Shown piece by piece: positions 49,728 through 56,855 of a stretch of 64,000 bases of DNA. The notes below the pieces were generated by a model. That model saw only the letters and a list, made by a program, of their open reading frames with translations, was not told the DNA's origin and did no database searches. The translations under genes and the position numbers were made by a program. The DNA is from Clostridia bacterium (lineage in GTDB: Bacteria; Bacillota; Clostridia; Oscillospirales; CAG-272), in the NCBI GenBank assembly GCA_017472255.1, contig JAFUQU010000033.1:1-64000 (forward strand), written 5' to 3'. How positions within the stretch are numbered: the first letter of the stretch is position 1; every line of letters begins with the position of its first letter.

Positions 49728-49737
49728 CACCATGGTG
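49728..49737. promoter_or_regulatory. Palindrome CACCATGGTG between lacI and the solute-binding protein gene
   Basis: A perfect 10-bp palindrome in the 55-nt gap downstream of lacI and upstream of the next minus-strand gene. It could be an operator for the lipoprotein-GH39-GH28 genes, but no convincing promoter was found beside it. Confidence 0.25.
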
Positions 49738-49743
49738 TTGGGG

Positions 49744-50733
49744 TCATTGCTCCTTTTCGCTTTTCACTTTCACCCGCGCTGTCGTGTCGCGCACGACCAG
49801 TTCGCATTGGATGGCGATATGCTGAACCGGGTGTTGATCCGGCTGCTTGATTTTGTCCAGCAGCATCTTCACTGCAAGATGGGTCAGCTCCTCGTTGTAG
49901 GTGCGGATGGTGGTCAGCGGCACGTCGGCGTAGCTGGAGAAGGGAATATCATTGATGCCGATGATCGAAATATCGTCCGGCACGGAAATTCCATAATTTT
50001 TGAAGGCGTGGATTGCGCCCAGCGCAACCTCGTCGTAGGCCGCGAGCAGAGCGGTGGGACGCTCCCTCCGTTTGGCGAAGTACGCGGCGCCCTCATAGCC
50101 GATTTCCTCGAAGCGCTTGTCGCTGATGAAAATGTCCTTGGGGTTGATCTCCAGTCCCAGCCGCGAGACGGCGGATTTGAAATATTCCAGCTTAGAGCTT
50201 GTGTTCTTTTCGCCGATGAATCCGATGCGCTGATGCCCCAGCCGGGTCAGGTATTCTATCGCCTCATAGACGCCCTCGTTCAGATCGGCCCAAAGGGTAT
50301 CGTGACGGGGGCCTTTGTTTGCCTGACAGAGATAGAGAAATGGAATTTCAACAATTTTGGCGTAAAAGGAATGATCCAGCGACAGAATGCCGTTAATCCG
50401 CCCTTCATCGACAATCTGCTCCACAATCTGATGGAAGCGTTCGTTGCTGAAACCGACGATATAAATACATGGCTCGATATCCAGCCGTTCCATCTCATTG
50501 ATGATTTCTGTTACCTTCTGGGAGTAGTAAATGCTGATGATTTCAGGGACGAGGATGGCGATGCGGATATTCGGGCGGTCGTGACGGTATTTAGGACGCA
50601 CAACGCCGTATTCCTCTGCGATTCGGCGGACACGTTCGGCGGTGTCCTTGCTGATTTCGGAGCTGCCGGACAGCACCTTGGAAACCGTGGACAGGGAGAC
50701 GCCGGCGATCTGTGCGATTTTGCGATATGTCAT
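49744..50733 (-). CDS. LacI-family transcriptional regulator
   Basis: 329 residues. The N-terminal helix-turn-helix and hinge are canonical (YRKIAQIAGVSLSTVSKVLSG), followed by a periplasmic-binding-protein-like sensor (IRIAILVPEI, HQRIGFIGE, PTALLAAYDE, DISIIGINDIPFSSYADVPLTTI). GAGG lies 6 nt before the ATG at 50733. It is divergent from a solute-binding protein-GH116 pair, whose promoter carries a matching palindrome, and is followed on its own strand by a second solute-binding protein gene. It probably represses one or both sets until the sugar is present. Confidence 0.92.
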   Translation of the reverse strand: MTYRKIAQIAGVSLSTVSKVLSGSSEISKDTAERVRRIAEEYGVVRPKYRHDRPNIRIAILVPEIISIYYSQKVTEIINEMERLDIEPCIYIVGFSNERFHQIVEQIVDEGRINGILSLDHSFYAKIVEIPFLYLCQANKGPRHDTLWADLNEGVYEAIEYLTRLGHQRIGFIGEKNTSSKLEYFKSAVSRLGLEINPKDIFISDKRFEEIGYEGAAYFAKRRERPTALLAAYDEVALGAIHAFKNYGISVPDDISIIGINDIPFSSYADVPLTTIRTYNEELTHLAVKMLLDKIKQPDQHPVQHIAIQCELVVRDTTARVKVKSEKEQ

Positions 50734-50767
50734 GATTACCTCGCAATATGGTTTTTGGGTATACTTT

Positions 50768-50796
50768 ATGTTACCATATAATAATTCCCATGTCAA
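50768..50796 (-). promoter_or_regulatory. Promoter of lacI
   Basis: On the minus strand TTGACA (50791-50796), 17 bp and TAACAT (50768-50773). Confidence 0.65.
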
Positions 50797-50866
50797 TAGG
50801 TTCGGAGCGAAACATTTTCGTAACAAAGCAATTGAAATATTCCATATAAAATTTTTGGTAAAGGAA

Positions 50867-50895
50867 TTGACAAACGCGAAAAAATGTGTTATCAT
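50867..50895 (+). promoter_or_regulatory. Promoter of the solute-binding protein-GH116 operon
   Basis: A consensus TTGACA (50867-50872), 17 bp and TATCAT (50890-50895), followed at once by the palindrome at 50898-50913. Confidence 0.75.
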
Positions 50896-50897
50896 AA

Positions 50898-50913
50898 GCG
50901 TGAACGTACACGC
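50898..50913. promoter_or_regulatory. Putative LacI-type operator
   Basis: GCGTG, AACGTA, CACGC: a 16-bp dyad with a central ACGT, placed 2 nt after the -10 and covering the transcription start. Position and symmetry fit a LacI-family repressor site for the regulator encoded next door. Confidence 0.65.
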
Positions 50914-50973
50914 TACAAGAATACGCGTGTTATCCGTTCTAAACAAATGAATGATGAAAGGATCCATCAAGCT

Positions 50974-52461
50974 ATGAAAAACATCAGAAGACACATTTCG
51001 CTGCTGCTTTTTGCTGCTTTGCTGACCTCCATGTCTGCCTGCGGCGACACCGCATCCGGTTCACAGGACACCACCAACGCGGATACCACCACCTCTGCCG
51101 ACACCACGGAAGCGGGCTACGATTACAGCGGCCTCGACTTCGGCGGCGAAAAGGTCAAAATCCTCTCCACCTGCGATTTCTACACCATGCATATGCAGTT
51201 CGACCGGGAGGAAACCAACGGCGAATCCCTGAACGACGCCATCTACAACCGCAACCGCCTGGTGGAAAGCAATCTGAACATCGAGTTTGAAAACATCGTT
51301 GTTGCTGCCTCCAGCGCCTATGATACCAACAATCTGGTTGCTTCCAACATCCAGAAGGCCGTGGAAGCGGGCGATAATTACTGCGACATCGCCTTGATTC
51401 CGCCGAATCCCTGCGCGGCTTTGATCACCGGCGGCTATTTCAAGGATTTACTGGAATATGACCAGCTTCAGCTGGACGAAGCGTGGTACAACCAGAGCTA
51501 CAACGAGTCCGTGCTGATCAACGATAAGATGTACTTTGGCATGAGCGATATGTCCGTGGGGCTGACCGACGGTATGTGGGCGCTTTTCTTCAACGAAAAT
51601 ATGATGACGGATCTGAAGCTGGACGCACCCTACGATCTGGTGCGCGAGGGAAAATGGACGCTGGATAAGTTCGGCGAGTACCTGAAAGCCGCCGCCAATC
51701 TGAACGGCGACGACAACTTCACAACATGGAATCAGGAAGGCAAGTCGGTTTACGGCATGGCGTTCACCGACTACAACTATTACCGCTTCACCAACTCCTG
51801 CGAGGAGAAGATCATCGACAATGTGGACGGCAAGCTGGCTTTCACCGCAGGAAGCGAGCACTTCTTCAACGTGGCGGAGAAGATTCAGAATGTCCTGACC
51901 CACGAGGACGGACGCATCTGTATTTCCGGAGGCAATGATTACGACGGTACGCAGGGCAACTATATGTATGTTTTCTCGGTGCAGCGTTCGCTCTTCCTGA
52001 ACGCTGAAATCTGCAAGGCGCAGGGCTTCCGCGATTTCAGCTTTGAATACGGTCTGGTTCCCGTTCCGAAGTATGACGAAAATCAGGAGGACTACATCAC
52101 CACCATCTATCAGGAGGCGCTGGCCTTCTCCATCCCCGTGAACTGCGAAACCGCCGAGCGTTCCGCTACGGTCATCGACGCGCTGTCCTATGAGGGCATG
52201 AAATGGGTTGTACCGGTTTACCGCGAGATTACCGTGGAACAGAAGGGTCTGCGCAACGAGGATTCCATCGAGATGCTGGGCATCATCACCGACGGCGCAT
52301 ACATCGACCTTGGCTCGGTATTCGGACTGAACAACAAGTTTATTACCGCCTACAACGCTGAAATGAAGGCGCGCAACGGTCAGATGGCGTCGCTGATCGC
52401 CACATGGAAGCAGACTTTGAACGCCTCCATTGAAACATTGAACGAGGATATGGCTGAATAA
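50974..52461 (+). CDS. Extracellular solute-binding lipoprotein
   Basis: 495 residues. A signal sequence ends in a lipobox (LTSMSAC, Cys23), followed by a Thr/Asp/Ser-rich linker and a family 1-type binding fold (CDIALIPPN, FKDLLEYDQLQLDEAWY, YDLVREGKWTLDKF, FEYGLVPVPKYDEN). AAAGGAT is 10 nt before the ATG; upstream in-frame codons only cross the promoter. It is paralogous to the protein at 48204. The GH116 gene follows 22 nt later, suggesting import of a beta-glucoside or xyloside. No permease is encoded nearby. Confidence 0.88.
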   Translation: MKNIRRHISLLLFAALLTSMSACGDTASGSQDTTNADTTTSADTTEAGYDYSGLDFGGEKVKILSTCDFYTMHMQFDREETNGESLNDAIYNRNRLVESNLNIEFENIVVAASSAYDTNNLVASNIQKAVEAGDNYCDIALIPPNPCAALITGGYFKDLLEYDQLQLDEAWYNQSYNESVLINDKMYFGMSDMSVGLTDGMWALFFNENMMTDLKLDAPYDLVREGKWTLDKFGEYLKAAANLNGDDNFTTWNQEGKSVYGMAFTDYNYYRFTNSCEEKIIDNVDGKLAFTAGSEHFFNVAEKIQNVLTHEDGRICISGGNDYDGTQGNYMYVFSVQRSLFLNAEICKAQGFRDFSFEYGLVPVPKYDENQEDYITTIYQEALAFSIPVNCETAERSATVIDALSYEGMKWVVPVYREITVEQKGLRNEDSIEMLGIITDGAYIDLGSVFGLNNKFITAYNAEMKARNGQMASLIATWKQTLNASIETLNEDMAE

Positions 52462-52483
52462 ATCCAAATACAGGAGAAAAACA

Positions 52484-55000
52484 ATGACACGTACCACATT
52501 TACCGGTCGTCAGACCAACGAAATTTCCTTCCCCCTCGGCGGCATCGGCACCGGCTCCATCGGTCTTGCGGGCAACGGGCGGCTGATCGACTGGGAAATC
52601 TTTAACCGCCCGAACAAAGGCTCCGTCAACGGACACACCCATTTCGCCGTGAAGGCGATGAAGGACGGCAGGCTGGTGGACGCCCGTATTTTGAACGGCG
52701 ACGTTTACAAGGATTTGGCCGGACAGATGGGGGATAACTTCGGCAAAGGACTGAACAACGCAACCATGCAGGGCTTCCCGCATTTCCGGGACTGCACCTT
52801 TACCGGCGAATTTCCGCTGGCGGTCGTTGAGCTTGCCGACCCGGACGCCGCCTGCACCGCGAAGGTGACGGCGTTCAATCCCCTGATTCCCCACAACGAC
52901 CGGGATTCCAGCATTCCGGCGGGCTTCTTTGAAATCACCGTGACCAACATTACGGACGAAACGCTGGATTTCTCCGTCTCCGGCACGCTGAAGAATCCGA
53001 AGGGCGAATCGGTCAACCGCTATTTTGAGCAGGACGGCGTGAAGGGCATCTATCTGGACGGCGCGCCGCTGGATAAGTCCAGTCCCGATCACACCGACAT
53101 GACGCTGGCGACCATTGCGGACGATGTGTCCTATCAGGAATACTGGTATCGCGGCTCGTGGTTTGACGGTCTGGAGACCTACTGGCGCAACTTCACGGAG
53201 CAGGAGCGCTTCACCAACCGCAGCTATGATGGTCCCGGCAAGGGAGACTGTGCGAATCTCTGCACACACAAAACTGTGAAGCCCGGCGAGAGCTTTACCG
53301 TGCGCTACATCATCGCCTGGTATTCGCCCATCAAGCCCGACCAGTGGAAGTACGGCGATGAACAACCCATGGAAGTGCGCAATTATTACTCCTATCTGTT
53401 CGAAGATTCCAGAGCGGCGGCGGTCTATTCGCTGACGCAGTGGGAACGGCTGTATGGCGATACCAAGCGCTGGCACGACGAGCTGTTTGCATCCACTCTG
53501 CCCGAGGAGGTGGTGGAAGCGGTCAGCGCCACCATGTCGGTGTTGAAAACCGAAACCTCCATCCGTATCGGTGAGAAGGGCAATTTCTACGGCTGGGAAG
53601 GCTTGAACGAGCACAGCGGCTCCTGCGAGGGCACCTGCACCCATGTCTGGAACTACGCCTATGTGATGGCGTTCCTTTTCCCCGAACTGGAGCGGGGCAT
53701 CCGCGAAAACGATTACGTCTATAACCAGAAGCCGTCCGGCGAGATGGTTTTCCGCACCCGCATTCCTTTCGGACGGGGAATCGGCGGCTTCCGCGCCTGC
53801 GTGGACGGTCAGATGGGCGGCGTAATCAAGGTCTGGCGCGAGTGGAAGCTGTGCGGCAATAACGACTGGCTGAAATCGATCTGGCCAGAGGTGAAGAAGT
53901 CGCTGGAATTCGCATGGAGCGAGGAAAATCACGACCGCTGGGATCGCGACAAGGATGGCGTTCTGGAGGGACGTCAGCATCATACGCTGGATATGGAGCT
54001 GTTCGGTCCGTCCTCGTGGCTGGAGGGCTTCTATCTGGGTGCGCTGAAAGCGGGCGCCGAGATGGCGGAAGCCATGGGCGAGCCGGAGGCCGCGAAGGAA
54101 TACCTTGCGCTGTTTGAAAAGGGCAGGGCATGGTGCGCTGAGAATCTCTTTAACGGCGAATATTTCGATCAGAAGGTTGACCTTGCCGATAAGGCGATGC
54201 TGGAGAGCTTCGGCGCGTTGAACTATTGGAACGAGGAAGCGGGACAGATCAAGTATCAGATCGGCGAGGGTTGTGAAATCGACCAGCTGCTGGCACAGTG
54301 GCACGCGGATATTATCGGTCTTGGCGAGCTGTTCGACCCCGAACAGGTGAAGACCGCGCTGGCGAATATGTATAAAAACAATTTCAAGGAGACCATGCGC
54401 GGACATTACAACACCTTCCGCCTGTTCGCGATGAACGACGAGGCGGGGGCGATTATATGCGACTACCCCGAGGGCGCGGTGAAGCCCGCGATTCCGATTC
54501 CCTACGCGCAGGAGTCGATGCACGGCTTCGAGTATGCGTTTGCGGGACTGCTGATGAGCCGCGGCTTTATCGACGAGGGTCTGCGCGTGGTACGCAGCAT
54601 CCGCGACCGTTATCGCGGCGACAACCGCAATCCGTGGAACGAGATCGAGTGCGGCTCCAACTATGCCCGCTCCATGGCCAGCTTCGCGCTGCTTCCGATT
54701 CTGTCGGGCATGAAATTCGATCTGACAAAGGGGCTGCTCGGCTTCGATCCCATTGTGAGCCGGGATGGCTTCCGCTGCGTGTGGAGCGTGGGCGAAGCGT
54801 GGGGCAATGTGCAGATCGGCGGGGCAACGCGCATCGAGGTTGCGGCTGGCAAGCTGACGCTGGCGAATCTGGCGCTGCCCTACATGGACGGCGTGCGTTC
54901 GGTGGAGGTTGACGGCAAGGCTGTCAGCTTTACCGTCGAAGGCGGCGTGATCGTGCTGAACGAGCCTGTGTCGGTTGAGCGTGAAATTATAGTCAAATAA
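52484..55000 (+). CDS. GH116 glycosidase (bacterial GBA2-like beta-glucosidase/xylosidase)
   Basis: 838 residues, matching GH116: an N-terminal beta-sandwich (ISFPLGGIGTGSIGLAGNG is the typical start) and a C-terminal (alpha/alpha)6 barrel from about residue 370. CEGTCTHVWNYAYVMAFLFP contains the catalytic Glu region, and DKDGVLEGRQHHTLDMELFG, NEIECGSNYARSMAS and ICDYPEGAVKP are other conserved parts; acid/base and nucleophile cannot be assigned with certainty by eye. The family cleaves beta-glucosides, xylosides or GlcNAc. No signal peptide. AGGAG is close to the ATG. Ends at a strong terminator. Confidence 0.9.
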   Translation: MTRTTFTGRQTNEISFPLGGIGTGSIGLAGNGRLIDWEIFNRPNKGSVNGHTHFAVKAMKDGRLVDARILNGDVYKDLAGQMGDNFGKGLNNATMQGFPHFRDCTFTGEFPLAVVELADPDAACTAKVTAFNPLIPHNDRDSSIPAGFFEITVTNITDETLDFSVSGTLKNPKGESVNRYFEQDGVKGIYLDGAPLDKSSPDHTDMTLATIADDVSYQEYWYRGSWFDGLETYWRNFTEQERFTNRSYDGPGKGDCANLCTHKTVKPGESFTVRYIIAWYSPIKPDQWKYGDEQPMEVRNYYSYLFEDSRAAAVYSLTQWERLYGDTKRWHDELFASTLPEEVVEAVSATMSVLKTETSIRIGEKGNFYGWEGLNEHSGSCEGTCTHVWNYAYVMAFLFPELERGIRENDYVYNQKPSGEMVFRTRIPFGRGIGGFRACVDGQMGGVIKVWREWKLCGNNDWLKSIWPEVKKSLEFAWSEENHDRWDRDKDGVLEGRQHHTLDMELFGPSSWLEGFYLGALKAGAEMAEAMGEPEAAKEYLALFEKGRAWCAENLFNGEYFDQKVDLADKAMLESFGALNYWNEEAGQIKYQIGEGCEIDQLLAQWHADIIGLGELFDPEQVKTALANMYKNNFKETMRGHYNTFRLFAMNDEAGAIICDYPEGAVKPAIPIPYAQESMHGFEYAFAGLLMSRGFIDEGLRVVRSIRDRYRGDNRNPWNEIECGSNYARSMASFALLPILSGMKFDLTKGLLGFDPIVSRDGFRCVWSVGEAWGNVQIGGATRIEVAAGKLTLANLALPYMDGVRSVEVDGKAVSFTVEGGVIVLNEPVSVEREIIVK

Positions 55001-55003
55001 AAG

Positions 55004-55039
55004 AAAAACAGGGATTCTGATTGGAATCCCTGTTTTTTT
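55004..55039 (+). terminator. Rho-independent terminator after GH116
   Basis: An A-rich left flank, a stem GGGATTC/GAATCCC (55011-55017 with 55024-55030) extended by AAACA/TGTTT, and a run of T residues. Confidence 0.9.
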
Positions 55040-55050
55040 CTGCGAACCTA

Positions 55051-55079
55051 TTGACAAACGCGCAGATATATGCTATAAT
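55051..55079 (+). promoter_or_regulatory. Perfect-consensus promoter of the PadR-DUF2812 pair
   Basis: TTGACA (55051-55056), 17 bp, TATAAT (55074-55079). Such a strong promoter usually needs a repressor, and an operator follows directly. Confidence 0.85.
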
Positions 55080-55093
55080 CTATATCACAAGGC

Positions 55094-55131
55094 GTTATAT
55101 CGTCAACCGATATAACGTAAACAGATATAAC
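55094..55131. promoter_or_regulatory. Probable PadR operator
   Basis: A perfect dyad GTTATATCG, 5 nt, CGATATAAC (55094-55116), plus a third half-site GATATAAC at 55124-55131. It lies just after the transcription start of the padR gene, so autorepression is the simple reading. Confidence 0.65.
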
Positions 55132-55143
55132 GAGGTTGGATAT

Positions 55144-55473
55144 ATGGAGCAAACATCAGGCGCGCTCACCGAGGCGGTGTATTACATTCTGCTGTCGCTG
55201 ACCCAGCCGCTGCATGGATACGGTATCATGCAGAAGGTCGAGCAGCTGTCCGGCGGACGGGTTAAGCTGGCGGCGGGAACGCTTTATGGCGCGATCAGCG
55301 CCATGCTGGAGAAGGGCTGGATCCGGCAGCTGCCCGAGGAACGGGGAAGCCGGAAGAAGGAATACGAAATCACCGACGTGGGACGGGATGTCCTGCACCG
55401 TGAGCTTCTCCGGCTGGAGGAGTTGCTGCGCAATGGCAGAGAAATATTGGGAGGTATCAGCAATGAGACATAA
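55144..55473 (+). CDS. PadR-family transcriptional regulator
   Basis: 109 residues, typical of the short PadR subgroup. The winged helix shows LTEAVYYILLSLTQPLHGYG, the GRVKLAAGTLYGAISAML recognition region and an EYEITDVGRDVL wing, followed by a short dimerisation helix. The ATG at 55144 has GAGG about 8 nt upstream. It overlaps the DUF2812 gene by 11 nt. PadR-DUF2812 pairs are common in Clostridia and often autoregulated in response to membrane or antibiotic stress; the signal here is unknown. Confidence 0.92.
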   Translation: MEQTSGALTEAVYYILLSLTQPLHGYGIMQKVEQLSGGRVKLAAGTLYGAISAMLEKGWIRQLPEERGSRKKEYEITDVGRDVLHRELLRLEELLRNGREILGGISNET

Positions 55474-56008
55474 GATTCACAAATGGTTCTGGGTATGGGA
55501 TTTTGATAAGGAGGAGAAGTGGCTGAACGAAATGGCGGCGAAGGGGATGTCGCTGGTTTCGGTAGGATGGTGTACCTATTGGTTCGAAGACACCGACGCG
55601 GGGGCGTATCAATACCGCCTGGAACTGCTGGAAAAATCCCCGGAGCATCCCGAAAGCCGGAAGTATATTTCCTTTGTGGAGGAAACAGGCGCCGAATATC
55701 TGGGTTCGGTGATTAACTGGGTCTATTTCCGCCGCCCGACAAACAGCGGCGAGTTTGAGCTGCACTCCGATCACGCCACACGGATCAAACACCTGAATCG
55801 TATTCTTCGGCTGCTTCTGGTACTGATGCTCTGCAATCTGTACCCGGCGATCTACAATGGCTGGCTGTACTTCGGAGTGAGCCATTTTACGCTCAATCTG
55901 GTCTGCGCCTGCATATCCCTAGCGGTGGAGCTGCTGGTGGCTGCCGGACTGCTGATCGTGCTTCGCAAGCGCCGCAAGCTGGAGCGGGAAGGGAAGCTGT
56001 TTGAATAA
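55463..56008 (+). CDS. DUF2812 membrane protein
   Basis: 181 residues. The N-terminal HKWFWVWDFDKEEKWLNEMA and the following beta-rich part are the DUF2812 signature. Two membrane helices (about 110-130 and 140-165) lead to a basic tail. GGGAGG lies 8 nt before the ATG at 55463, inside the end of padR. Function unknown; controlled by the adjacent PadR. Confidence 0.88.
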   Translation: MRHKIHKWFWVWDFDKEEKWLNEMAAKGMSLVSVGWCTYWFEDTDAGAYQYRLELLEKSPEHPESRKYISFVEETGAEYLGSVINWVYFRRPTNSGEFELHSDHATRIKHLNRILRLLLVLMLCNLYPAIYNGWLYFGVSHFTLNLVCACISLAVELLVAAGLLIVLRKRRKLEREGKLFE

Positions 56009-56017
56009 ACAGAGAAA

Positions 56018-56055
56018 GCAGCTGACGCGCTTTGCGCGTCAGCTGCCATTTTCAT
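56018..56055. terminator. Bidirectional terminator between DUF2812 and the PHP gene
   Basis: A perfect 12-bp stem (56018-56029 with 56035-56046) with a 5-nt loop, followed by CATTTTCATT on the plus strand and TTTCTCTGTTT on the minus strand. Confidence 0.8.
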
Positions 56056-56843
56056 TATGCAAGCACCCACTTGTCAGCCTCGGTCAGCTCAAGCAGATCG
56101 ATGATGTTTTCGGCGTTGGCCTTCTCTCTGGCAAGCCCGGCGGGATGGTGCGCGTCGCTGCCGAAGTAGAATTTACAGCCCTCCGCCTTTGCGATGCGGT
56201 AGGGATTCAGTATGGCATCCTTTGTTTCGTCAGTCAGCGCAAGGCTGTTGAAGTTCAGCTCGACGCCGATACCCCGGTCAGCGGCTTTGCGGAAGAGACG
56301 GCTGTATTCCTCGTCCGGAATTCCGGCGAGCAGTTCGGGCATATGCCCGCGACAGTGCAGTTCGCAGGTTAAATGGGCGATGCCCACCTTCTCAAAGGGC
56401 AGCTTCATGTCCAGCACCGCGTCGAAGCGGCTACTCCAGAGGGCGCGGCGCTCGTCGATTCCTTCGTCGCCGCGGCAGGTGAAGCCGTTCATGTGCAGAT
56501 GGGTTGTCGGGATAATAATGAACGCCATGTCCTTCATGGCTTCCGGCGAAATGCCCAGCGTGCAGTTTTTGTCAAGGTCGGTCTCGCATCCGAACAGGAA
56601 GCGGACGCCCTCCGCCTGTGGAAGGGGCAGCGCCTGACGGATGTGCGCGGTATCCTGCTGCTTGTAGAAATCGGTGAATCCACCGGGAACGGTTTCGTCC
56701 CAGTAGTGGTCGGTGAGACAGATGGTGTTCAGCTTATTATCGACGGCGTATTGCAGAATTGCCTCGTTGGTCTGCGCCGGATCGTTGGAGCAGAGGGAGA
56801 TGTGGGAATGAATGTGCAGGTCGTGGTCAAATATGTAGCGCAT
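56055..56843 (-). CDS. PHP-domain metal-dependent hydrolase
   Basis: 262 residues with the PHP metal-binding motifs DLHIHSHISLC (residues 8-18), LTDHYW near 44, GCETDL near 84, TTHLH near 112 and GSDAHHP near 230. The pattern matches histidinol-phosphatase-type or PolC-PHP-like phosphoesterases, which bind three metals. The context next to a GH36-type gene (12 nt apart) suggests a sugar phosphate substrate rather than histidine synthesis, but this is inference. AAGGAGG lies 7 nt before the ATG. Confidence 0.85.
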   Translation of the reverse strand: MRYIFDHDLHIHSHISLCSNDPAQTNEAILQYAVDNKLNTICLTDHYWDETVPGGFTDFYKQQDTAHIRQALPLPQAEGVRFLFGCETDLDKNCTLGISPEAMKDMAFIIIPTTHLHMNGFTCRGDEGIDERRALWSSRFDAVLDMKLPFEKVGIAHLTCELHCRGHMPELLAGIPDEEYSRLFRKAADRGIGVELNFNSLALTDETKDAILNPYRIAKAEGCKFYFGSDAHHPAGLAREKANAENIIDLLELTEADKWVLA

Positions 56844-56855
56844 GATAACGCCTCC

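Noticed and set aside
52343..55057. Open frame of 904 codons on the minus strand
   Set aside because: Exact antisense of the GH116 gene and the end of the solute-binding protein gene. Low-complexity Arg/His/Ala composition and no ribosome site.
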